Source of the DNA: Casuarina equisetifolia
Lineage: Eukaryota > Streptophyta > Magnoliopsida > Fagales > Casuarinaceae
DNA length: 64,000 nucleotides
Direction: 5' to 3'
NCBI GenBank assembly: GCA_028551475.1
Contig: CM052356.1
Span: 8,521,884 to 8,585,883 of the forward strand
Numbering within the stretch: position 1 is the stretch's first letter; every line of letters begins with the position of its first letter. Positions 12,201-22,110 of this stretch are shown here, one piece after another. The notes under the pieces are model-generated. The model was not told the DNA's origin and ran no database searches. It saw only the letters and a program-made list of their open reading frames with translations. Both the position numbers and the translations under genes were made by a program.

Positions 12201-15200
12201 CATTAGCATGGTTAATCTATTCCTCTTTAAGTTATACTAGGTATATGGATTCTAAATGATCACGTTTGTTTTCATGTCAATCTCAAATTGTCATTTGTAT
12301 TATTTGCAGCCTTTTCCTCTTCAGACCAGCTCCCTGTTTGGTGGATCTGTTCCTCAACCAAATCCTGGAACTTTTGGTCCTGTTGGTATGGGGAGTGCTC
12401 CAAGGCACATAAACATACATATACATGCTGGTAAAGAACCTTGTTTCTCTCTACTTATACGGAAAACAAAATTTTCATGTATGGTATGTGCATCATGTGC
12501 CTTCTATATGGTGATTTGATGCCATTAAATGTTAGGTACTTCACTTGCGCCAATTGTATCTGCTGTTGGTGCAAGAGCAAGTAATATGGAAGGGATGGAA
12601 GGGATGCAAGGAGAGCGTCGTACTGGTGCTGGTTCTGGTGAGTCAGGTGCAACAAGGGTGTCTATGAGAAATTTCATGGCAACAGCTGTCCCATCACGTC
12701 CTAGTGGCCATGCAGGTTCAGCACAACCTAGTTTTGGTGTTTCTGTTCCACAGCCGCCTTCTGATGCAGTTTCAGTATCATCTGCTATATCTGAAATTGC
12801 TTCACGGATTAGATCTGTTGAAAATTTGCAAGGAGAGAGCATGGTTTCATCAGGTAGCTAATCATTTGTTTTTAATTTGTTTAACCATACTGAAGCCATG
12901 CTGTAGCAAGAATGTTGTTTAACATAATGCTATTTAACTTCCTGAGCTATTCCTTCTGTACTTAGGTCGAGCAGAGTCAACTGTTCAAAATTCATCTGTT
13001 GAACCTGGTGCTCCTAGTGATGCAGTGACCGAACAGTCAAGTACCACAACAGTCAAGGAAGGTGGGGAATCAGGTGCATCTGTACCTGAGTGCAAACCTG
13101 AGAGTGAAGGCCAGAAGGTATAATTTTTGCACAATAGGGGGATTGAATTTCTATTTTTTGTTTTGTTTTCTTCTTCTTCTACTACTTTTTTTTTTCCTTC
13201 TTTGTTTTTTTGGGGGTTGTGTAGGTCATTATTGTTTGAATCTTCAGCTGATTGATTGATTGATTGATTGATTAACCAGAACCAGCTTGGATCTGAGCAA
13301 TTGATTAAGAGCGAGGAAGCTTCAATTGGCTTAAAAGATGATCCTGAAAAGGCCCTGAGATCCGAGGAGAAGAATGATACAACTGAGGATGCCAAACCCG
13401 TTCCACTTGGATTGGGCCTGGGAGGTTTGGAACGTAAGGTAAGCCAATCTATATCATTATTAGTGTTGTATCAGTGACTAATTGAGAGTCAAATAGTATT
13501 TCTAGTTCTCCCTAAATTTTGCTATTTACATATCAACTAATTTACATGCACGTGGGGTAATTGATGCAGTGTTTTAACTTAACATTGAGGCTTGCAGTTG
13601 GATTGCTTCTCCTCTTGTTGCCTTTGACTGCACTGTTGCTAGTGAACAGAAGAATTATGTGAAATGTTTATTTTCATGCTAAATTACATGTTTAGGTAGC
13701 ATTTTGCTTTTGAGCTGGCATGCAACTTCTAAATGCTTTGATAGATAACGAGATTGTCTCAAAAACTTACATTATCAGCTCATTAATAAGAAAGCTTTTT
13801 GTTGTTCTGGAAAGAAAAAAGATATTCATAAAAACTGAAAGGAACTTTTACTTAAAGGAAGCTTAATTTGTTTTTGTTTACTGTTGGTCAATTGTGTGCG
13901 AAGTTTGTTTTGCCCTTTTAAACTTTATTTGTGTCATTTTCTGCTTAATTTGGAGAAAAATGCTTTAACCTCTTCTTATCAGATTGATGTGCTGAAACTG
14001 TTGTTGAGTAATGCAATGCAATGCCTTTAATTTTCCAAATATTCATCCTAATTGCTCTTGTTATTATAAACTGCTGTTGTATGTCAAATCTTGGTTGGCT
14101 TTGATAAAATATTTAACCTATTATGTTTAGTTTGCATATTTTCAAATTAGTACTTGATAATGTTTGTGAGGCGTGGTTCTCTGTATTAAATCTGTGTGCC
14201 CTGTTCCAGTTTGCATAGTTCTTATATTTTCTACTATATCTTTTGTAATAAGTAGTGAGCTGTAGGTATATATTGCCTAGTTTTGGTTGCCCTAGGTGAC
14301 ATGATTGAGCATCATATGTTCCATATATTCTAACCAAGTCCATGTATTATTAACAATCAGAGACGAGGGATGCAACAAAAGTCTAAGGCGGTGGCTAGTG
14401 ATAGTGGTACAACCAGTGGTTCTTTTGATCAAAGTCATCTGATTAAGACACGTGGACAACAGATTTTGCAGTCTCTAGCATCTAATAGTTCTGCTGTAAA
14501 AAGTATGAACGCAAATGAGCAGTCCCCAGGACAGCTACCCTCTGCAGCTGGTGGGGTCGTGGACAGTAGACCTCTGGGAGCACAAGGTTCCGATGACCAG
14601 ATTGGTATGGCGAATTTTATGTCCCAGGTTCTGGACAGTCCTGCTTTAAATGGTTTGTTGACTGGTGTCTCGGAGCAAACTGGAGTTGGATCTCCTGATG
14701 TTTTAAGGAGTATGTTGCAACAGTTGACTCAGAGCCCACAGATGAGAAATACAGTCAATCAAATTGTTCAACAGGTTGACACCCAAGATCTAAGAAATAT
14801 GTTTCCAGCGGATGGAAGTGGCCAAGGTGGTGGCGGCCTTGATTTGTCTAGGATGTTCCAACAGATGATGCCCGTTGTATCCCAAGTCCTTGGCGGTAGG
14901 TCAGCCCCTTCTCAACCTTTTTCTGCTGTCGAAGCTGAGTCGCTGTCCCAGCAGTTTAGAGGGAATCTGAGCAGAGATGACAAAGAAAATGAACAAAACT
15001 TTCAGGTTTGTATGTCAACACATTCAGAAGATTTTTCTTTTTTTCCCCTTTTTGTTCTTTTACATTGATTACTTCTCGGGGCCTGTCAGTAATATCTACT
15101 AACAGTGCTTTTTTGGCCTGTGAGTCTCAACTTTATCGCCATGGCTGTTGTCCAGAAAAAGAAAAAAGAACTGTAATACCTTCATTTATTTTAGATGGCT

Positions 15201-16075
15201 ACCTCATTGAACTGCTTGAGGTTGTTGATGGACCCGTTCCAGTTATCGAGAACTTCCATTAACATACAAAGTTCTGGAAATCAAACCTATTAAGCATTTA
15301 TTGTTAGAGGAAGGACCAGTAAGATATATTAACATCATCGCTATTGATAGATTACATTTTGTCGTGATTAATTTTTTTCTTGGTGATTAACACTAAAATT
15401 TCATGCTTTGTGTACAAAATACCATACATCTTGCATTTCCGGATCCATTTGGATCATCTATCACAACATTTAGTTGTATGGAGCTAATATGCTTTTGTCT
15501 AGCACTTTTCTGCTCTGATAATTGATTTCTGTCAACTGCTTGGAGTCTTCAATTTTCATGTGTTGTTATGACCATATTCTTTCTTAATCTTAATTTTCTT
15601 TTCTGTTTTTCAGATCGACCTTCAAGAAGTGGCTCAGAGGATTGAGCAGCTAAATCCACCTGGAAATGTATTCCGCTCTGTAGTTGAAAATGCAGTTCAG
15701 TTTCCTGGCAGCGGAAGTGATTCAAGGGAACTTGTGGATGAGTTGTGCTGTGATGAAGGTCTTGCCAATGTAAGTGTCCTATGGTTTGGTCTATTGGACT
15801 CATAGTCAATTCGAACTCGGATATTTGCTGTGGAGAAGGGGGAAGGAGGGGGAGATCACCGGATGCATAATGAGCTTCACTTCACTTCACTTCACTTCAC
15901 TTCACTTCGTACTGCCATGCAGTTTTAATTACGCAATAAGCTATGAGTTTCCGTGGCTTCTGTATGTTGTTTATGAGCTCATGAAATGTTCTAATTCGTG
16001 CAGGAATACGTAGAGACGTTGCGACGTGACATTTGTAAACGACTCCAGGGTGACTCTGAGCCAGACAACCGCTAA
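6221..16075 (+). CDS. Ubiquitin-like domain protein, BAG6/Scythe-like (17 coding exons, 937 aa)
   Basis: Coding exons: 6221-6346, 6454-6571, 7157-7264, 7374-7492, 7592-7684, 8586-8756, 8837-8906, 8981-9129, 11458-11622, 11702-11773, 12310-12430, 12536-12853, 12966-13117, 13280-13438, 14361-15005, 15614-15769, 16004-16075. They sum to 938 codons with the stop, all junctions GT-AG and in frame. Residues about 23-97 form a ubiquitin-like fold (IFRGRVLKDDHLLSDY, then VENGHTLHLV). The rest is Gly/Ser/Pro/Gln-rich. The large exon 15 (residues about 648-862) has STI1-like amphipathic stretches (MANFMSQVLDSPALNGLL; SMLQQLTQSPQMRNTV). The conserved tail is EYVETLRRDICKRLQ. Relatives link ubiquitin-type recognition to chaperone and proteasome handling of misfolded or tail-anchored proteins in cytosol or nucleus. 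That role is inferred from family. I cannot define a C-terminal BAG domain by eye. Confidence 0.88.
9130..11457 (+). other. Large intron 8 of the UBL gene (2.3 kb)
   Basis: The intron runs between exons ending ...AALS and starting HIAGCLERE. No transposon ends, coding domain or RNA gene was recognised in it. The open frames inside it have no family signature and no splice logic of their own. Confidence 0.7.
13249..13274 (+). repeat. (GATT)n microsatellite abutting a splice acceptor
   Basis: About six GATT units end a few bases before the exon-14 acceptor (attaaccag, exon from 13,280). The pyrimidine-rich tract lies unusually far upstream (about 13,156-13,212). A competing acceptor (tcttcag, ending 13,246) lies just before the repeat. 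Confidence 0.85.
15875..15906 (+). repeat. (TTCAC)n microsatellite in intron 16 of the UBL gene
   Basis: Six near-perfect 5-bp units are visible. They lie in the intron between the last two coding exons and do not touch a splice site. Confidence 0.85.
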
Positions 16076-16259
16076 TTAGAGCCCCCCTGTCACAAGTGGG
16101 CGTGTTTGCTGTTTCCGGAATCCTCTTGAAGATGTGTAGATCTGGTTGGGATTGGTGGATTTATTTATTTTTTTTGTCTTTTCAGGGTCTTCTTCAATAT
16201 ATTTACAACTACGCTGGAATCCTTTGTACGATGTAGGTTTGCAAAACGCAATGCTCTCT

Positions 16260-17110
16260 TTGAAGTTATAATTCGTCAGCTTGTTACATACGTCTGGTTC
16301 TTGGTGAATGAAATCATATCATTAGAAATTGTTCACTCTTGACTTGACAGGCTTCGTGTCTGTGATCCTCCTTGTCTTATGCCCGTTGGTCCTTCCAGAC
16401 TTCGTTTTTGGGCGCAATCGCACGACCTAATTTTGAAACGTAGAACAATCAGTATGAAAATGTGTGTCGGATTACGCCCATATCCTGATCTTGGTCTGCT
16501 TCCACCAGAAAAGTATCTACATCAACTATTGAGTCTTTGATATTTTTCCTGGGCTACTGACATAAGAGTCCTATTAAAAATCTTGGAAGCATTCTTGAGA
16601 GCATTATAAGCTTTATTGTCACGATTTTAGTTTTTGTTTGCAGAAAAAAAAAAAGTATTTTTGGATGAGGCGATAGTTAAAGGTTGAACAAAAATAGATA
16701 GGATGATTCTGATTAGCATAACATTGGTATGATGATCTTGATGACTTTAGTAACAGACTAATTAATTATTAACGGATTTTGCTATAAAAGGCAAGTGGGA
16801 TAATTTGGTCATATAAAGAAGAAAGATTACTTTATTCTCTAGTGTGGTGAAAAGGCAAGGAAAATGATCCAGAGGATTGAACTTGAGATTTTTTATTTGT
16901 TGAACAGATAAAACTAAGAATTTTCAAATAAAACTAAGATTTAATCAATACTTTTGCACAAAAGAATCAACGGAGTACCAATAAGATAAAGACAAAAAAA
17001 AAAAAAAAAAACACGAATACCCAATTTAATCTGCTCTGTTTGCAGTACAATTAATCTTTCAATTTTCTTAACCGGAAGGGATCAACGGAATGAACAGATA
17101 CCTGAGGAAT
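16260..17110. other. Intergenic DNA between the UBL gene and CTU1
   Basis: The first part is the 3' flank of the UBL gene. The rest is AT-rich with a long A run near 16,995 and should contain the CTU1 promoter. No clear TATA box was assigned and no further gene is visible. Confidence 0.5.
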
Positions 17111-17216
17111 TTTGATTATAAGCATTAAAAACCAAAAGCAGCAGCAGAACTACGCTAAATCAATACAAACCAAACATACCCTAAAACGGCCAAGGGGGAC
17201 GACGGAAGTAGCTGAA

Positions 17217-20200
17217 ATGGGGGAAGCCGTTGCCAAGCCCAGTAAGGCCGGCGGTAGGCTCTGCTGCATCTGTAGCAAGAGTAGGGCAGCCCTCAAAAGA
17301 CCCAAAACCCTTGAGCAGGTGACTCTTTCTCTCTTCTCTTGAAATTGTTGTTTAAAGGGGGCTTTGATCAATTCACCGGAGACTGGTCGAGCTATGGACG
17401 AAGGCCGACTTTTTTTGTTATTTATCTATCTATTAGATTTTTGAATTAGGCCAATTGCCAATTCCCATCAAAAGTTTATCATCGGAGGAACTTTGAAAAT
17501 TTGAGTTCTAATCTAATTTAGCTTTCTTAATTTGACAACTCTATTAGGGAAGACCATTGATAATTGCTTCTTGCTCTCTACTTTGTTGGTGTTAATGGGG
17601 TTTAGGATTTAGGGTTTAAGGTGCATACGCTATTGGGATATGTTTGGCAAATTATTGTACCCAAACGGAGTTGAAAAAAAAAAAAAAAAAAGAGATTGAC
17701 GGTACGGCTGAAAGGTTTAAATCTGTGTGAAGATTTGCAGGGAGTGTTTCTATGAGGCCTTTGAGGAGGAGATCCATCAGGTAATAGTGGGAAACCAGTT
17801 ATTCAAGCCCGGTGATCGCGTCGCTATTGGTGCCTCTGGGGGGAAAGGTGAATGCTTTGCTTGTTTCATATTGTATTCTATCAAATTCTGGTGACGTTAT
17901 TGTTTCCTCATTGTGCGCTTTAAGAAAGATCCCAGGAAACACTAGGTTGACTTCCTCTGGAGGAACAAACATGTTTGTTTGGGTCTTGCTGTTGCTTATT
18001 TACCTTATTTGAGTCCTGTAATGCCTTTTATTGCGTCAACTTTCTGACAAGTTCCTGAATTCATGGTTGAAGTCTAACAATGTGTTTTTCAGTTTTGCTC
18101 CTTTTTTTATTAATCAAGTGGGGTTCCCTTAATGAAATCCCTCAATATTGAGGGAGGGCTACGCTCCAGATGCTCTCCTTTCTAGGTTAAGACAAGAATA
18201 GACATGATTGGGTTGCTCTAAGCATTTTGTACAAATTGTTTTTTTCTTTTTCTTTTTTTTTTTCCCCAAATAATTGCTCAGTTGTTCTGTGTAAGTTCCT
18301 GTCTCAAAGAAAGGGATATTAGTTTAATAATGTATTCCACGAAATCTTGGAGATAAGCTGTGTCAAGCATTAGTAGAAGATGATATAGTTATGCCTGCTG
18401 GCTCAGTTTCTGGTTCTAAGGAGAAGCGCATGTCGATGGTGTTTCTCAAGTACTGTTTGAAAATATTTTCCCTTTGTTTCATATTTCTTGGTGTTTATCT
18501 TTATCTCTTTTGGCATGTTGATTATTTCATTGCAAAAGTTATAACAAGCTGTGGCACATCGTGCCATGGTAGATCAATAATGCGAATTTATTAGTTTTTG
18601 TGTGTTTGTTTTCATTTTCTGTCTCCACGTTTGCAGATTCCACAGTCCTTGCTTATGTATTATCAGAATTGAACCGGAGGCACAATTATGGCCTGGATCT
18701 CCTCCTCTTGTCAGTCGATGAGGGCATTACAGGATACAGGGATGACTCTCTTGAAACTGTCAAACGGAATGAAATTCAGGTGAGCAGATTGTTTATTTTA
18801 TTTTTTATTTTTTAAAAAGCTCCTGTTTTCCTTTATTTAGTCCCAAGCATGTGTTTGTTTGTGTACTCAATCCTATAATTTTTTTCAAAACATGGTTCAC
18901 TTTGCAGGCATGTGGAATTTCGAGTCAAATGCATGAAATCATTCAGTTTTGTTTGTTCACATGCCTGGGGGCAGTTGCACCATCAATCTCTTTGCTTGTT
19001 CATGATTGTTATTTCATATCTACTAATTAAAAACAATTCTGAAGCTCTGAGTGCTGTAATGTTTTGAGCTGTTGATCTCCCTTCTCAATTTTCTGTCTTT
19101 TCTGACTATATTTGCTTTGTCTGGTTCTACTAATTTGATATCCGGTCAAATTTTTCATTTTCAGTATGGACTACCTCTGAAGATTGTCTCATACAAGGAT
19201 TTGTATGGATGGACAATGGACGAAATAGTAAAGATGATAGGTTTAAAGAACAATTGCACATTTTGTGGGGTTTTCCGTCGCCAGGTATAGTATGTGGTTC
19301 CCTCAAAATCTATGGGCACATGTATGTCCATTATGGTATGTATGAATACTCCTGCCATTTTTGCTGTCTTTTCCACTTGGCATGATTTGATACCAAGCCC
19401 TGGGTTTAAAGTTCTTCCATTTTTTTTTTATTTCTTTTTATTTTTCTGTAATCTTTAAATTTAAGGTCTTAGGTTTATCAGTTTTGGTAATTAAGATGGA
19501 ATGATATCCTCGTTGATGGGTTTCTTTATCTCTAAGGCCCTTGACCGTGGTGCTGCATTGTTGAAAGTTGACAAGCTTGCTACTGGACATAATGCAGATG
19601 ATATTGCTGAGACAGTTCTTTTGAACATTTTACGTGGTGATATTGCTAGGTGAATGCACTTTTTAAACTCTTCTCTCTGTTGTTTCTTCTAAAGATTTTT
19701 GCAGTAAGCTCATTGATGCTTTTACCTTGTAGATTGAGTAGATGCACTTCAATAATCACTGGTGAAGACGGACCAATTCCAAGATGCAAACCTTTTAAGT
19801 ACACATACGAGAAGGAGATAGTTATATATCCTTTTGATTGAAAGCCTCAGTGGTTGTGATAGTCTTTTAATCTGTTGTCATTTATTTAATTTCTGCTATC
19901 ACGAACGAAACCTTAACCAAATATTCACGTATGCATATTTCAAGAGGCTGGACTACTTCTCCACTGAATGTATGTTTATTGTTCCATTCTTTAATGTTTC
20001 TTAATTCCTTGTTGTGACTTTCTCTATTAGTTTCCTTGTGTAGTTTAAAGAAACTAGGGAGGGCGTTGAGAATATGTTTATGCAGCTTGACAAAGTTCAG
20101 TGTTTTTCCGAGTTTAGAACTGGTCTCACTAGTATAGAACTGCCTTAGTCAAACTCAATCGATTACAACCTGTTACTTCTAGTCTCACCCACTTTTTCTT

Positions 20201-21206
20201 TATTCATTTTTCTTAGTTCGTGCTGATTGCTGAGATCTTTTTCTCTGTAAACTTGCAGGCATTTATTCTCCAAATGCATATCGCGGCTTTGCTCGTGAGT
20301 TCATAAAGGATTTGGAGAGAATCAGGTTATTGTCCAGTTGAGAAAGTTTTGTCTGTGGTTGGCATTTTAGTTATTTATTAATTAATTCAATTACACTGTG
20401 ACTATGGCGTGTTCTCTGTCATATCACTGTGGCAGACCCAGGGCCATACTTGATATCATTCAATCAGGGGAGGATTTCAGGATAGCCACCACTACAAAAA
20501 TGCCTGAGCAAGGCACTTGTGAACGGTGCGGCTACATTTCAAGCCAAGTAAGTTTCGCATCTAGTTCCATCTGCAATGTGACTTAAACTATGAACATTTA
20601 TATGCGTTTGAAATTAGTTGTAATTTGGACATACTGACAGCATTCACAAGTGTGTTCCATGACCATCTTCTTTGTTTAACCCAATCTCTACGGTTTATTT
20701 TTACAACTAAAGCTTACTGTATAAACTTTGTATTTGTACCTCATTAATGCAAGATCCAAGTTTCACTTCCCAGTTACGAAGGTCGCATGCCAAAATTGAT
20801 TACCATTGATGTTCCATCTATAAAAGAATAATCTGTTTGTCAGACAAATCTAGAGATAGACTGGTATTGCACTTTGCAATGTTTTGGTAGATAGTGTGCT
20901 GTAGGTTTGTTAGGCTATTTTGTCCTAGTAAGACAGACCCATAAGCATGCATACACGTGTAAGCATGACTATACACATGAACGGATATGATGTTCCCAGT
21001 TAGAGCATTTGATTAAACATCCTCCTTGTTTTACTGTGCAGAAATGGTGTAAAGCTTGTGTTTTGCTGGAGGGGTTGAATCGGGGTTTGCCAAAGCTAGG
21101 AATTGGTCGGAGTCGAGGAGTTAATAATGATCGTAAGAAGGGAACAGAAGAAAGTTATGGAACAAGGACTATTGAGAGCAAGCAATGTGGAACTTTGGAC
21201 TTCTAA
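17217..21206 (+). CDS. CTU1: Cytoplasmic tRNA 2-thiolation protein 1 (10 exons, 356 aa)
   Basis: CTU1/NCS6 (ROL5 in Arabidopsis), with CTU2, thiolates U34 of tRNA-Lys, -Glu and -Gln in the cytosol, taking sulfur from the URM1 relay. Exons: 17217-17318, 17733-17847, 18637-18779, 19165-19284, 19537-19649, 19733-19825, 19929-19969, 20259-20325, 20436-20547, 21042-21206, giving 357 codons with the stop. Seen in the protein: N-terminal zinc cysteines (CCIC at 16-19, CREC at 36-39), the ATP-binding PP-loop SGGKDS at 69-74, catalytic-type CTFC at 151-154, the TGHNADD segment, and a C-terminal CERCGY...WCKAC zinc module. The last residues [10 protein letters not shown] match the family end. Intron 6 is AT-AC, U12-type, and splits Met229. 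Length equals the usual plant length. The gene looks fully functional. Confidence 0.96.
19826..19928 (+). other. CTU1: AT-AC U12-type intron of CTU1 (103 bp)
   Basis: The donor reads ATATCCTTTT, the minor-spliceosome AT-AC consensus. The branch-site-like ACCTTAACC lies at 19,910-19,918, about a dozen bases from the acceptor TTCAC|G, as U12 introns require. Splicing here restores EIVMYAYFK across the junction, the expected CTU1 sequence. Reading through instead gives a stop within four codons. No GT-AG alternative recovers the conserved residues. Confidence 0.93.
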
Positions 21207-21789
21207 TGTACCACTGACACTTTACTTGAGCTGCAATCCTATCGATTGCTTACTTTATCATTATGGTCGGGGATTGATATTGAGACTAAAACCAAACAGA
21301 TGGCAGAAAAAAGAACAAGAAAAAGGAAGCTGCCAATTATAGGAAAAAAGGTTGCGGAAGAAGCAACTTGCGGTCTTTTGTGTTTTAGTATAGGACCAAT
21401 TTAGATCATTGTAATTTTTCAGGTTTTTGGCTGGAAGGGGAGGGAGGGTTTTTGACATTATTTAATTTTGATTATATATTCATTTTGGTAGTTGAAATTG
21501 TAAACCCTCGCAAATTGATTTATAATTTTGTATAATTTATGGCCGATTTTATTTCGGATTTTGTCAATTCAGTGAATAGTTTCGTGCAATGCAATACTTT
21601 TAAAAAAAGGAAATAGATTGTACATAAAAGAAATATAAAAATTTTAAAAATTTTAAAAAAAAATCTATAAAATCGGCTAGCACGGCAGGCTCAAAACTCA
21701 CCGTTTGAAGGTCCATTTTTCGGAGCCAAATGAAACGGAAGGGCACTCAGTGGCCACTTCAGTTGGGCAGAGTCTAGCTGTCTGTTGCC

Positions 21790-22110
21790 ATGGCTTACTC
21801 AGCGCCACCGACCTCAGCCGCCGGCGCTCGAAACCCTAAGAAGCTAGGCCTGGTAGCAAATGTAATCAAGAACAAACATAGCTTTATACAGTTCTTCGCG
21901 ATGACAGGGATTTTGCTCTTGAGCGTTAGATCGCTGGGCCAGAAGTATCGCCTCCACGACCTCGAGGAGGACACGTCGGCTCTGAAAGAGGAGGGAGCGA
22001 CCCTCACCGAGCGAATGAAGAACATCAAGAGCGACCTTCTCCACGAGGCCTCGCTCGAGCCCACAGGTCGCTTTGCCTCAAGGCTTCGCCATCTCTTCGG
22101 CGAGGAATGA
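21790..22110 (+). CDS. Small single-pass membrane protein of unknown function (106 aa)
   Basis: A single-exon frame lies 584 bp after CTU1 on the same strand. Its GC content is clearly higher than its flanks, as expected of real coding sequence here. The start is the first ATG, in a favourable ccATGGct context. Residues 1-18 are Ala/Ser/Pro-rich. A short hydrophobic helix lies around 33-50 (FIQFFAMTGILLLSVRSL). It is followed by a charged, probably coiled-coil segment at about 55-86, then a conserved-looking FASRLRHLFGEE end. I recall similar short unnamed proteins in plants but can name no function. A mitochondrial, plastid or ER membrane location is possible; the sequence does not decide. 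The overlapping minus-strand frame is a shadow. Confidence 0.78.
   Translation: MAYSAPPTSAAGARNPKKLGLVANVIKNKHSFIQFFAMTGILLLSVRSLGQKYRLHDLEEDTSALKEEGATLTERMKNIKSDLLHEASLEPTGRFASRLRHLFGEE

Noticed and set aside
12525..12842. 105-aa minus-strand frame in UBL exon 12
   Set aside because: It lies entirely within a coding exon whose frame and splice sites fit the 17-exon model.
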